Program-made: the position numbers and the translations under genes
NCBI GenBank assembly: GCA_900618795.1
Contig: UYJD01000016.1
Location: 62,001-126,000 of the forward strand
Source: Cyanodermella asteris
Lineage: Eukaryota; Ascomycota; Lecanoromycetes; Ostropales; Stictidaceae
Direction of reading: 5' to 3'
Length of the DNA: 64,000 bases
In this document: positions 44,188 through 55,900 of the stretch, piece by piece
Position numbering within the stretch: position 1 is the stretch's first letter
How the letters are laid out: every line of letters begins with the position of its first letter
Notes under the pieces: model-generated
Told to the model about the DNA's origin: nothing
The model's database searches: none
What the model saw: the letters and a program-made list of their open reading frames with translations, nothing else

Positions 44188-44826
44188 ATGGACAACATGT
44201 TCTACCGTTCGAGAAGCTCTTCTGCCTCTTCATCAATCTCCTCCTCCCCCGTCTTCCACGCCCAAGGTTGGATTCCCGCTACAGCTACAGTCAGCCCTGC
44301 TGCCACCGCCACCACCGCCATGGACTACTTCACCTGCAAGCAGAACACGTCTGCTGCCGCCTCGTTACGTCGCGACAGCACCTCGTCCACATCATCGACT
44401 GCGCCCTCAATCACCTTCTCGGCCTCGTCGCCACTGTCGCCGTCCATCGCATATCCCTGCTGGCAAGACAACACCAGCCAGGCGGCCTCGCGTTCAGCAG
44501 ACCGCCACGCTGCCCAGCAACTGCCTCCCACCTACATCGCCAGTAGCTACATCAGCAACGACGACCTGGAGGCTCTCGACTTCTCGCCTGCGTCGCGCAA
44601 GACCAGCCCGCACATGAGCGCCGTCTGCGAACCAGAGTACGATGCTGGCGCCGCCGGCATCTCCTGGAGCCAGACCAAGCAGCCCTGCGTCCCTCAACAC
44701 GAGGAACGTCGCCGCCGTCTGCCACCGCCACCACCTGGCATGATGACCACTACCGGTCGCAGTGGCAGCAAGCGCAAGTCGAGCAAGGAACGCCGACAGA
44801 AGGCTCTGAGCATGATCAAGGAGTGA
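44188..44826 (+). CDS. Conserved-looking hypothetical protein, Ser-rich with basic C-terminus
   Basis: This 212-residue protein has no known domain. The N-terminus is rich in Ser and Arg (MDNMFYRSRSSSASSSISSS), followed by the segment GWIPATATVSPAATATTAMD. A short acidic motif, SSYISNDDLEALDF, lies at about residue 130. It is followed by a Cys/Tyr-containing stretch, a Pro run (RRRLPPPPPG) and a basic tail (SGSKRKSSKERRQKALSMIKE without its first residue). This order (Ser-rich start, YISNDDL-like motif, LPPPPP, basic end) is one I associate with an unnamed ascomycete protein, but I cannot give it a function. The basic tail may be a nuclear signal. The ATG at 44188 is the first in frame; upstream sequence is leader-like and includes a hexamer repeat. 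Third positions are strongly C/G, which supports coding. Confidence 0.65.
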   Translation: MDNMFYRSRSSSASSSISSSPVFHAQGWIPATATVSPAATATTAMDYFTCKQNTSAAASLRRDSTSSTSSTAPSITFSASSPLSPSIAYPCWQDNTSQAASRSADRHAAQQLPPTYIASSYISNDDLEALDFSPASRKTSPHMSAVCEPEYDAGAAGISWSQTKQPCVPQHEERRRRLPPPPPGMMTTTGRSGSKRKSSKERRQKALSMIKE

Positions 44827-44996
44827 TTCATTCATCCTCCCACCTTCATGACTCATGACCAGCATATTGCATCGGGACCGGCAGCATTTGATTTATTTGA
44901 GCTTTTTCACACAACATCCGGCGAGCGAGCGCGCCTGGATACACTGCATGGCAATGGGGTCCCTTGCATTTGGGATTTTACGACGGACATGACTGC

Positions 44997-45084
44997 ATTT
45001 GATACCCCCTTGGGCGACTGCGAAAGACTACGCGGCCCACTTGGATGGATGGATGGATGGAGGAAGGATTTGATACCCCCTTGG
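44997..45084 (+). repeat. 17-base direct repeat downstream of the 44188 gene
   Basis: ATTTGATACCCCCTTGG occurs at 44997-45013 and again at 45068-45084, both in the 3' flank of the gene ending at 44826. A run of GGAT units lies between them (about 45042-45061). Confidence 0.8.
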
Positions 45085-47330
45085 CTACGGTGGAGTGGAC
45101 GAAGTGGCAAGTCTACTAGTTAGAATACTGCCGCGCAGTGCACAGCAGAATATTTCCGAATTCATCATTGATCCATCGAACAATTTTGCGATCTTCGTGC
45201 GCGCATCTTCAGTGACATGCACAGTAACTCGTTCCGTCCGGCATTCGGTCCGTTGTCCGTAGCTATATTCAGCGACTCAGCGATCAGCGCACCACACCAA
45301 CTCTCTGACAGCTACCACCAGTCACCGTCAAGGATCATTTCACACCGATTTACATGCGTGAGGTCTTCTTGACATCAGCGATCTCAGATCTCATCGCATC
45401 TCGCGTCTACCTACCTATGCCTTTTCCGCCGGCGATTTAGTCCGATTCCGCTTTCCGACTGTTTTTCGTCCCTACACTGCCCTACCCCGGATTTTCGCAC
45501 TGATGCGTTCGCCTGTCTGTTGACAATCGGCGGTCCGGGATGTCCTGTCCAGGTGCGGTAAATTCGCGACCGTTGAAGTCCCCAGTAACCCTGAACCCCC
45601 CCTTCCTTCTGACTATGACTCTGACTCCTCACCCTCAAGGATCCCTAAACCACCCGAATCGGGGCTTGCTCACGGACCTGACTGACCCCTCTTTCTTCAA
45701 ACATTCACGAAAAATCCGACAATAAACATAAACAGAAACCAAGGATGACACCGATCGCGCAATGATGAGGCCTTTTCTTTTCCCGTCTTTGCTACGATAT
45801 TTTTACCCCATGTTTTCTTTTTCCCAGTCCCGATCCGCCGGGAAGGGTCATCGCACATGCGCTGCACCCCGCATTTTTTTTTCTTTCTCTTTTTTTCCTC
45901 TCGTTGGAAAAAGGAAAGTTTTCGGTGGTGAGGCAGGCGCTCACCGCATGGGGAAAGAAGAAAAATTTCATTCGCCGGTCGGACTTTGTGGGTAGGGTGT
46001 GATGTGGTCGGAAGAAACCCCCCCCTTAGGCCCAATACCCTTCCGTCCATTGACAATTAGCCGCGATTTTATTGTGTGTCGCGCGTCGTGTGCGTGTAAC
46101 GTGTCCCTTACCCCCAACGTCGTGTGCCTCACCCCCTCCCGTCTCCTTTCACATGTGATGGGTTTCGACACCGCAACAAACGACCTGATGACTCTAAGAA
46201 AAAGTTCCTACCGTTTGGACCACGTCGTGAATATCGCGCAAAGGATGAGATCCAGACGGGTCGGTTGGGCCGTATTGTCGAGCTTGTGAAAGCATCCGCC
46301 CTTCTTCGTTTCCTACGACCATCGGGGAATAAGGGCATGAACCTACATGGATTTTTGTCTATGGTGACGACTGGCTGTGGTGAATTTGTCTGGTCCACGT
46401 ATTTGTGCGGACATGTGAACGGGCAGGGTTTTTGCCTATTGTGCGGAGGTGGTACGTGGATACTCGACGGGCCTGGATTTGGGTACAGTATAGGCATCAG
46501 TTGCGAGTTGTCAGTTGTCAGCTGCCCTTTCGCCCTTCTGCCTTGTACCTTATCCAGCGATCTTCTCCAGACTACACACATACGGCACTCTCTTGTCATA
46601 GCCGACATGGCTCTTTCTGGCCTACGATTTGTCCCGGGAGGCGCAGTCGTGGCGACCAATTAGACGTCTCGAGAGCACCATGAGGCGTTGATTTGTTGCC
46701 TTGATGGCTGGTGGTAGTGCGGCGGCCATCAGGCTGCGCAGGCTAAGTGAACAGCGAGCAAGGCAGAGAGAGCTGAGAGAATAGTGCAGAATGCCTGCTG
46801 CTAGTGTCCACGTGGTTTTGCCGGATGCGGGCATTGGATCGCGATAGGTGACTTGTGTGTGTGTGTTCTGGGGCTTTACGCCTGCTTGCGCCCGCTTGCG
46901 ATGGCGATGAACAAGGCGTTTCGCCTCGCCGCTGTGGCGGAGTTGGTGGCGACAGCTGGGAATCGCCCCTTTGCTTGTGGAATCGATCTTCGTCTGGCCG
47001 TTGACGATCGCGAGTTTCTATACGAAGTGCTAACTTTCTGCGACGTATGGGTTTTTTGACACAGTAGTGCAGTTTGATGGTCTGAAGATCATGCATGCTC
47101 TTCCGGTCTGTCGGATTTATTCCACGGATGACAATAATTTGATTAGTGAAAAAAAAATTAAAAAATATGAAGTCGTCTGCAGACGTGTCACACCGGTATG
47201 AATCAAATGCTGTTTGAACGTCGACTTGCATGCGATCTATCACGGTCGCACAGAACTCTCCAGATGATTGCGCCGGAAAGGCTCGTCGGGCTGTTACACA
47301 ACATGCCATCCCCCAGCCCCGGTGAACCTC

Positions 47331-47346
47331 CTTGCATGCATGCAAG
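47331..47346. repeat. Perfect 16-base palindrome
   Basis: CTTGCATGCATGCAAG equals its own reverse complement and contains overlapping GCATGC cores. It may be a binding site for a dimeric factor; no neighbouring gene explains it. Confidence 0.7.
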
Positions 47347-47972
47347 AAATAATGCATCTTTGGGCATCACACAAGAAGCAGGTACCCGCAGGCATCTAGA
47401 TCACAAAAGTCTATCTATCCCCTGCCTCCCTCGCCTTCGTCGTACATCCATACCTCGATCCGGATCCCAAGATCACCAAATCCCATTTTCCAGCATATGA
47501 ACAACAACAACGCCACAACATGTTTCTTTTCGACTCTGTACAGTCAGTACATTGTGGCGGTGGGCAAAAGTTCCCTCCTCATCCCCGAGATCGAGGCCCC
47601 TTCGTACAGTACGCGTCACATGCCGGATTTTTGCCGGATTCTTCTCGTTCATGTGCAAGTGTCCGGTCCCCCCCCCCCTCGTGTGCGCCATGTGTCGGGT
47701 GGGAACAGTTGAACCCTTTCAGCCGGGGGAGGGCGCTCGGTGGGACAGGGACCTCCTGGCGGTACGCACGGATAGTGGTACAGCATAGTCCACCATTATT
47801 CCAGATTTCTTCCAACTCGTTCCTAGGCTGATGAAATCTCGCCGTGAAGGGAAAAGAGGCTCTTGTGAAAAGGGCTGGCTCAGTTGGCCCGATTTGGTGT
47901 TAGTTGCGTTACCGGCCGGCGCTACCGAGGCAGGGACTCATGCAGGTGCTCTCGTTGACAGCCGCCCAGCTG

Positions 47973-47992
47973 GAGTCCCACTACTGGGACTC
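47973..47992. repeat. Short perfect hairpin, 8-base arms
   Basis: GAGTCCCA and TGGGACTC flank the loop CTAC. No associated gene. Confidence 0.6.
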
Positions 47993-48625
47993 GGAATTCA
48001 CCCTAATGGTGGTCGCTCGCATCGTGGTACGTTTTCGTAATTCTACCCATGAGTCGTGCCCTACGGTGGGGTTCTTCCTTTCGGAATTTTAGGTTAAAAA
48101 AGATTTGTCTTTGATCTGCGTGGAGGCCATGTGATTTTTGTGGCAAATAAATGGCCTCGCTCGAGATTCGAGGGACTTGAAGCACGGTCTCGGAATGTCC
48201 GGTCGGTACTTGCTGTAGTACCTTCTGGGCTCACCCCATCGCCTGCGGTATACCTCCGGTCTCCCGCGCCGGCTGTTCATCGATAACATTCACATGGCAG
48301 CAGAACTATACCTCCAACAACAATCTTCCAGTACTATGTTCCGTATCGTAAGTAGTGTACAATAACTATCACCGCACGTCTGGCCGCCATTATAACACTT
48401 TCAGTCTCGTCTGGACCGGCCCGGCGCGCAAAAAAACCAGTCAGACGCACCGCGTTCCAACACGACCTATGTGATCCATATCTCACGAGATTCCAAGAAA
48501 CATAAGCAACAATCTCCTGGCGGATGTGATCCCATTGGGCCGAGTCTGCGAGGTGATAAACCCAACCTCTCGAGCTAACACGCTAGCGCAGTCGCAGCCT
48601 CACCAGCTGAGTTAGTCGCGCGTAC

Positions 48626-48673
48626 CGGGTACTTGCTCCCGGTAGCAAACTTCGCTGGCGGGCCAAGTACCCG
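48626..48673. repeat. Inverted repeat, 10-base arms
   Basis: CGGGTACTTG (48626-48635) and CAAGTACCCG (48664-48673) are perfectly complementary across a 28-base spacer. A related GAGTACCCGG occurs at about 48866. It lies directly beside the decayed tRNA-like sequence. Confidence 0.6.
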
Positions 48674-50780
48674 TCTCATGGGCGGCAGTGACGGGCCCTG
48701 ACGGGGCGCTTCGCCGCTCGGGCACCAAGAAACGGTACCAACCAAACGACCTCCAGCGACGGTCGAACGACAGGCTCGGAAGTCTTCCTACAAAGCATTT
48801 GCTAGTGCCTGATGTGATCAAAGTGCGTCGCCCGACATCACGGAACCGGTGTCGGAATCGTGTTGTGAGTACCCGGTGAAATGAATCCCGCGTGGCGAGT
48901 ATCACATTATTGCACTCGTAGTCTATCCGTTCCCTTGGTGCCCAAAGTCGGACTTCGGGGAGTCGGGAGTCGCTTGTTAGGGGAGTCGCTCCGTGCGTAC
49001 GCGCGGAGGTACGTTTGGTAAAGTACGAGCGAGGCGTGGGAGTTTCACACTTTCGGTGCCCAAAACAACTTCTCCACTCCTGCTCAACTGCTTGGAGCCG
49101 CGAACTGCTGTTCCAGACATTCGTACCCTGAGGACCCCTAGTTCCAAAGAATGAAAGTTCGAGTCGCCAGAAATTTCCGTAAAGCCGGTTTCATCACGAA
49201 CATCTCCCAAAAGGAGACCCCGACATCTTTCCTTGTAGCAAGGTCAATAACGATGGATGCGGTGAAGGTGATGGCCTTCTTCACAGGATCGAAAAGTCGA
49301 ATGGAACCCCCACCCCGTTTCCGCACGATCACCACAATTACCGGCGCAGGATCACCTCCCTTTTTCCGTGTTGCGGGCAGCGAGCTCCTTTGCCCAAACT
49401 ACCGCTCCAGCCTGCTCCGGCACCTCGCCCTGATGACACACGGGGTGGATGAATATCGCGTGTCGTGCAAAGCATCATCGCAGCCTTGGACTTTTTACCG
49501 GTGAGAAATTCAACCCCGTCTCCGACTCGCTGTCTCAGACGTCGCCGGGCCAGGCGTACCCTGGGTCATGAGTACGCACCGGTAAAAGTTGTCACTCAAC
49601 GAAACGGATTACTGCCGGTCCTCGAGAATGAAGGAATGAATGGGCCATTTCGCACGGCCGATGACGCTTGGGGACGGCAGATTCGAGGTCCAGAGACCGC
49701 CAAGACCTGCCGTGTTTTGATGCTGCAATTAATCGTTACGTATGTACCAAAATGTGACTACGTGCGGAATTTGGCCGGAAATGATGGGGCCCTTTGCGAT
49801 CGGGGAGCTCGACGGAGATTCTCCGGTGGATTTCGGTGGATTCGGTGGAGAGGAGGTGTGGAGATGAGAGGGGCGCGCTAGAAGGAAATTTCTTGCCCTT
49901 CTGGAAAAGTTCTCGCGGATGGATTCGAGATTGTGGACGTTTTGGACGTTTTTGGCGCCAGGAGGAGGATGACGGTGGGTACAAACTACAACGATTTTTT
50001 TTCTTTTTCATTTTGCTGTCTGTTGAGCGTGAACGTGCACGCTTTGCGCCACGAGTTTCGCACATGGCGAGGCGGCCACGGCTTTGTAGCCCAATTTGTG
50101 TTTTGATACATTGATTTGCGCTTTTTCGTCAGTCACGGTTTCGTCTGGACCTTTACAAACTCCTGTGGATAGGCCGACATTATCCATGAGCAAGGGCCGA
50201 GAGAATGTACACGAGTGTGCCTGGTGGATGTGTTTTTATTTACTTTCCTGTACATTTTTTCCTAAGGTCTCTTCATGCCTTGGAACTTGGGTGACCCGTG
50301 CGAATTCCCGCAAGAAGCCGAGCCTGCGTACGCAAAAATGAACAGTCCTCTGGAAAAGGTCGGCATGGACCAAAGACGGGGCGGCTGACGGCGTATTGTG
50401 TATGCTTCATCTTTGTGTATGTGCGGTACATTCGGTATTTGAAACCATAGTTTGACTTACGAATGAGATGAGCGTTCGAGCGACATGCTCGCTTCATGGC
50501 GTGATGCAGAACGAAACTGGACCGGAGTGGCCATCCCCGATATTATGCTCAATCTGTGATTTGGATAGCGAGATCATTACACGTTCGTTCAACCCTCGGG
50601 CGAGGCCCGCTTCCGTCGCCTCTCCACGCAAGCCCGAGGCTCACCTGTGGGACATCCTCATTCTCATTCTCAGAAAGTTGGCGAGGGCCCAAATATTGCC
50701 CGATCCCAAATCGTCTCAATATCCTTTTTGTAGTTCGGATGCCAGTCCTGAAATCCATTCTCGTCATCGACCTTGTGATT

Positions 50781-51687
50781 TTAGCCGTATTCGGCAAGCC
50801 CAAAGCGATACATGTTATCTGCAACATCTACCCAATCCCCACACAGCTCATTGAAGCCGCCTACCATGTCCGCATCGTGGTTTGGATGCAACACCGAAAA
50901 CTGATTGGCGTCGAATTCGAGCATTCTCCTTCCCATGTTGTTGTCCATCCACAGACTTTCGCGTACCAATATCCCCTTTTTGTCGAAACACGCGCCATCT
51001 CCCCAAAAGTTATCCGGCCCGGGTCGTCCCTCCTCGTGTGGCAGAAGTGCGGCGCAGATGCAGGTGAGCTCGCTCCTCAACGTCTTGTAGCCGGGCCACT
51101 TGGCTCCTCGGATCGAGCCATCCTTTCTGCCGTCTCCAATCGCAACAAGCTGGGCCGTCAAGTCGTATCGGGTACGGTCGTCGAGCACGACAAAGCAGCG
51201 CGCTGCACAAACCATATCCCTTTGCCAGTCTACCTCAGCTCGCGGCTCGCCGTCCGCGCCCCCATTCCTGAACCGGCTCCATCGGTGTGTAAAGATGTTG
51301 CGTATTTGGTCTACTGATTTATGTCTCAGATTGTCGAGTGGCTGAGAATCCGGCGGCACTTGATAGGACGGCAACAGCTTATAGCCCCGGCTGTCTGGTC
51401 CTTTCATCGATGTCACCAGGTGCAATGCTATGTCGTCTTCCCGATGCCATTCTCTCAAAGCACCATGAGCGATTCGGAAGCAGTTCTCGATATTATGTGG
51501 CCTGGTCAGCACTCTCCGTCCGGGTGTGATCTCGTTTTCTTACCCGAGCAGAAACCTTTGCAGTGACGAAGACTGGTATCAGGATACCCGTCCACGGACG
51601 GGGAAGATGGAGGAGAAGATATGGGCGAGCACGATCTTCATCCGTCATGTTCTCCCACGTACGGTCCAGCAACTCCGCGGTTAACAT
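50781..51687 (-). CDS. Hypothetical protein, two exons
   Basis: I do not recognise this protein. The model is exon 1 51544-51687 and exon 2 50781-51485 with an intron 51486-51543 (GTAAGA...TCGAG, 58 bases, with GCTGAC inside), giving 282 residues. Splicing joins TAKVSAR to NCFRIAHGALREWHREDD in frame. The sequence is globular in composition with many Trp, Arg and Asp residues: LPSYQVPPDSQPLDNLRHKS, DWQRDMVCAARCFVVLDDRT and PDNFWGDGACFDKKGILVRE. There is no signal peptide, membrane segment or known motif. A possible earlier acceptor (CTACGCCAG, just before the ATG, with CTAAC upstream) hints that a further 5' exon may exist. It is the only protein gene I can support between 44.8 and 57.9 kb. 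The opposite strand is also open for 250 codons here, but that frame looks less protein-like. Confidence 0.5.
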
Positions 51688-52806
51688 GGGGACGACTGGC
51701 GTAGGAGAAGCAGAGATTCAGTTAGAATGAGAATCGGAGGCAGGTAGCGACGGAAAACTGCACCAAGATCAGGACATAGCAATGTTGATGCCGGAACAAA
51801 CAAACAAACAGGTGACAACTTTTCTGTTCCCAATAAGCAGGGGTGGTCGGATTCGCTGTTCGAATTACATTGATTCCATGAGGCGCGGCGAACGCGAAAA
51901 CGCTTTGGTTGAAGCATTGCTCAATCAAGAGAGCACTCCACGAACCCAGTTGCAGCCATACGGCTTAGGTCAAGCATCTCGACATGACGAACCTTCAACT
52001 TGGGGTCCCGCTCATCCAGGCCGAAAGCAGTGCTTGGTGCTCCAATTGACAATGACGTCCGATGTGTTGAAGACGTGGAAATAGGATGAGCCTAGCAACT
52101 CGTGAAGGCGAGACGGGAGATAGCTTTCAAGAGAGCCGCTGCTCACATTCATCATCGTTGCTCGGAAGCGTACAATCCACGTAGAGGCTTGTCCAGGGCT
52201 CTCAATAATTTATCCGACGCCAAGTCTTCCTTGTTGCGAGACTTATTCACGACCCCCCCCTTCACCCGGACACGACTTGCGAAACGCAAAAATTGAGCAA
52301 AAGGAGACAAGTGCGGCGGGCTGGAACCGAACCCACCGCTTTTAGTAGAGACTTAGGAACCAAAAAGAACAAGCGCGGTCAGCGGCAACCTTGTACCAAG
52401 TTGTCCCTATTCTATCGGGCTATGACAAGGTACCCTAGACGGCTGATTGATTGAAGGGCCAACGATCCAACACTTAATGGGTATTGTTGTTCCGACAACC
52501 TGGAGACGCAACGTTGATAGCTCGCCGCAGTGCCCCGCCTCCATTTTAGACTGTAACCACGAGAAAGTTCTAGAGTCGGCATAGGAGAGAGCTCAGGGTG
52601 ATAAAATGAGTCTTCGACCGGGTGGATAATTGGTTGAAGCGGCTTATGAGCCCTCACGCTCGGCCAATGAGCCCATTCTTCGCTTGCATGTTACTGAAGC
52701 AGAAAGCAACCCGGACAGGCCTGAAATGGTTCTGAAATTCATTGTTCTGATGCCAAGGCTTCAGCGTGAGTCGCAACGCCCCTCGCCGGAAGGGAGTTGG
52801 CGAAAC

Positions 52807-52945
52807 AAAAAAAAAAAGGTAGCAAAGTGTAGAACAGAGCACTGGGCCGGAATCGAACACGCCACCTTGTAAAAGATTGGAAATTGGCAAAAAGAGATCA
52901 AACTCAAGATGACAACTGATCTTCAACCGCCTGAGCCACTGGCCC
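52807..52945 (-). other. tRNA-like sequence with A box, B box and T-run terminator, not foldable as a normal tRNA
   Basis: On the minus strand GGGCCAG (52939-52945) is followed by a perfect A box, TGGCTCAGGCGG. About 75 bases further is a good B box, TGTTCGATTCC, then GGCCCA, which can pair with the 5' GGGCC. A run of eleven T (52807-52817) some 25 bases beyond would end Pol III transcription. The D and T stems, however, pair poorly and the span (103 bases) is too long without a large insertion. A decayed tRNA gene or a tRNA-derived short element fits best. Confidence 0.4.
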
Positions 52946-55900
52946 AAACCGGCCTAGGAACCTACACGTCCTGAGCTGATGAATAGATGTGCGACCAGAT
53001 GTATGTATGTACCGGCAGAAAGGTGCCAAACGTGAGAGTGGCCAAAGGTTCAAGTGTTCAATTCTGCGCGAGGCTTCGCACTCAGACCCAAGCAGCCTGT
53101 GAATTTGTCCTTGGTCAGCTCAAGCGCAATTTTTTTGAATCTGAAGCCAGCACCTCGCGACACCACGCTGACATCATCGTCACTGGCACTCTGTATCATC
53201 GTGAGCACTATCATGTCAATGACCTCGCTCAGCACGATTGCAGCTGCTGATCCATCTCATTGAATATCCACAATCATCAGCATCAAATTCGCCCCCACCC
53301 AAGACACGCCACTCGGCTCCGGCTTGCACAAACAGCAACGATCGTTTCGCACGTACAACACACCAAACATGCCGCATCCAAGCTGAACATGGCATGAAAC
53401 AATCACGGAAGAGGCGTCTGCCGATACCCACGGCCAAAACATGGCTGATAGCTTACAGACCTGCAGCAGCCAACGTCGAGCGAGGCTGAAGCTGAGCAGG
53501 GGGAACGGCCGTCATCCACGTGGCACCAAAAATAGAAACAAGCCACTTTCTTATCGAGGGGAAACTCACGATAGCCACTAGCAAACTTAGCTAAATCTGG
53601 CACACCACACAACTCGAGTTTCTTTCTTTAGGCTGGCTGAGTGAGAGACTGGGATCAACTCGCATCAGTCGCGCTCTAGGTGACTACTGCGATCCTTGGT
53701 CTTGTGCGTTGCGATCCGCCTCCGCTGTTGAGGAAGTTCTCCACTCGTTAAGGCTTGTGGAGTTCGGGCGCGGTGGATGGTGTTGCTCCACTCATCCACT
53801 ACGATATGCATGTCAGCGAGTCGGAGATGACCATGGGGGCTGAGGCGAGTGGTCCTTTCAGCTGGCGATGGCACGTCAGGACGATTACTTACCGTACGGT
53901 TTGGAATAGAGGTCGTACTTACGCTGCATGAAAGCGAGCGATGGGCTTGGTAGGTTCGCGAGGCCACGTTGATGGCGTTGAGATGTGGTTGCAGTCGAGC
54001 TGAGGCTCGATGACTCGATGGCTTGAGGTTTGCTTGATTCGTATCAAGATTGGGGATATCACTGGCGATCTCCATGTGGCATGGCGAGCACGTTGACAAG
54101 GTAGAGCATGGAACAGGGACACGTCTGTTACCTTTTGAGATGATTCATGGAGGTACAGTAATCATCACCTCAGGAGAGTCTCCTTGCTACGCCATAATCA
54201 TGCTGTGATGAGGCGTGATCGGAATCGGATACCATAGGGTCCGTCCGTGTTAGACGCATCATTCGCTTCGAGTCCTGGTGAACCATCATCGATGATCTTT
54301 GCCTTGGTCTACAACTCAAGTCAGCTTGTTCTCTTGGTGCCATCAGAGATCGTGGAGGTTGGCTCTCCGCATCCTACGAACGGCGATCAGCAGACTTTGT
54401 GCAGACAGGTGTCGATCTTGTCTCAGGGGCAGCCTCACCTGGATAACGGCGGCAACGGCTATCCAAGCAACCACCCTCAGTTGTGAGACATCGAGTTAAT
54501 GTCAGCATTCCGACAGAGTGCGACAACCCATCATCGTCGGGTGATGACTCTCTCGAAGCATCTTGTCTCCATATGCGACATTGCTCGTCTCTAAGCCAGC
54601 CGCATCACGGCCGTGAAGTACTTACTGTCCAGGATTTGACCACTGCAGCATGTCGAGTAGCTTGGATAATGCCGCAAGGGTCCGAGGGATCTCGACAATG
54701 TAACTCGATAACACGCCAGCACCCCGGTCGCAGGTATCAGGTGCCAGGCACAGCGAGCGCCAGTCGCGGCGAACCCACCATCAGTCCGCGATAGCGCAAG
54801 GTACGTAAAGGGAGAGAGTTGCATTCCCCCACTGCGTGCCTGGCACGAGGACAAGCCCTCCCTCCCTACTCTCGAACTTCTGACGATATCAGCCTGCATA
54901 TGGATGGGTGATATGCGCACGAAACGGATGGACGGCTATGTCGGCATTTGAGAGTGCGCCCGTGGCCCCCATCCATCATCATTGTATCATTCGCATGTGC
55001 GGTCTGTGCCAGGAGCATTGTCGAGGAGATACATGGGCTGGCACACGCATCATCGTGCACGCGAAGGCTGCAGCGGATCGCCATGCAAAGCTCCTCGTTT
55101 CGATCGATTGTGCGAGGCAGAGTCGGTCGGGCATCGGGATGGATAGTATGACCAGCTCTGTCACTGAGGGGTCAGATAGACGACTGAACGGCGTCGCACT
55201 CTCACACATCTCTCGACAAATAACGAAGCGAGGTGAGTCCATTTCGCATCGCACTAGCCACGCGTGTCTGGCGCGAGTTCGTCGCTCAAAAGATACTGAA
55301 AGCAACCAGGATCCCCGGTAGGTCAGCAGTCAACTGCATGGTCTCTGAAACTTCGCGAGCAGGGCTGCATTATGTACAGGCCGCAAAAGCGAGGAACTCC
55401 ACCCACTCAGCGCTAGAAGTAGAAGTACAAACGGGCGTGCAACCAGGACAAGGATAACAGGATTCCAAACTCGTCAATGCCTGTTCTCGAGGAACTTTCT
55501 TCCCGTTGATTCTCGCCGTTCGTGGCCGTTGCAGTTTGTCCGCCGGCATACCGCGTCTCCGCTGATGGCGCACCGCAGCACCCGACGCCGCCACCTCGGA
55601 CGCATCGGCAGCAGGGATGTCTTTTTGATGTGAACCTTGCCTCAAGCTGTTATGCGAGGATGGTGGCGAAGTACAACGTCGAGGCCGAAGAGGGCCGCGT
55701 AAGCGAGTGCACAGGTCGAGGATGAGATGGACTGTGCTGGAGACTTTGTCGGCAAGGCCGCCGGGGTCGGGCTTCAGGTGGGGTGACATGGCTGGGCTCG
55801 GGGAACACTTTCAGGGGACTCGAAAGCGGTCTTGGGTGTAGGGATTAGGGGTCCTTACAGCGGGGTCTCCGGCGGCCCAGCGGTCGCCGAGCTAAGCTTG

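Larger units (their letters stand above)
44827..50780. other. Gene-poor sequence with pyrimidine tracts, palindromes and a tRNA-like remnant
   Basis: Almost 6 kb with no supportable protein gene. It contains long pyrimidine tracts (45875-45903 and 49995-50013), a 17-base direct repeat, a 16-base palindrome and a small hairpin, each listed separately. At 48541-48625 the minus strand has a decayed tRNA-like sequence: an A-box-like TAACTCAGCTGG and a B-box-like GGTTTATCACC, but no foldable anticodon arm. Three copies of GGGAGTCG lie at 48957-48990. Confidence 0.5.

Noticed and set aside
43211-44617. A 468-codon open frame on the plus strand
   Set aside because: It consists of Pro/Ser/Thr/Arg-rich low-complexity sequence, overlaps the better gene at 44188 in another frame, and shows no domain. 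It reflects lack of stops in C-rich DNA.
50556-51317. A 253-codon plus-strand open frame opposite the 50.8-kb gene
   Set aside because: It mirrors the minus-strand coding sequence, has a less protein-like composition and no splice support. The minus-strand model is preferred.
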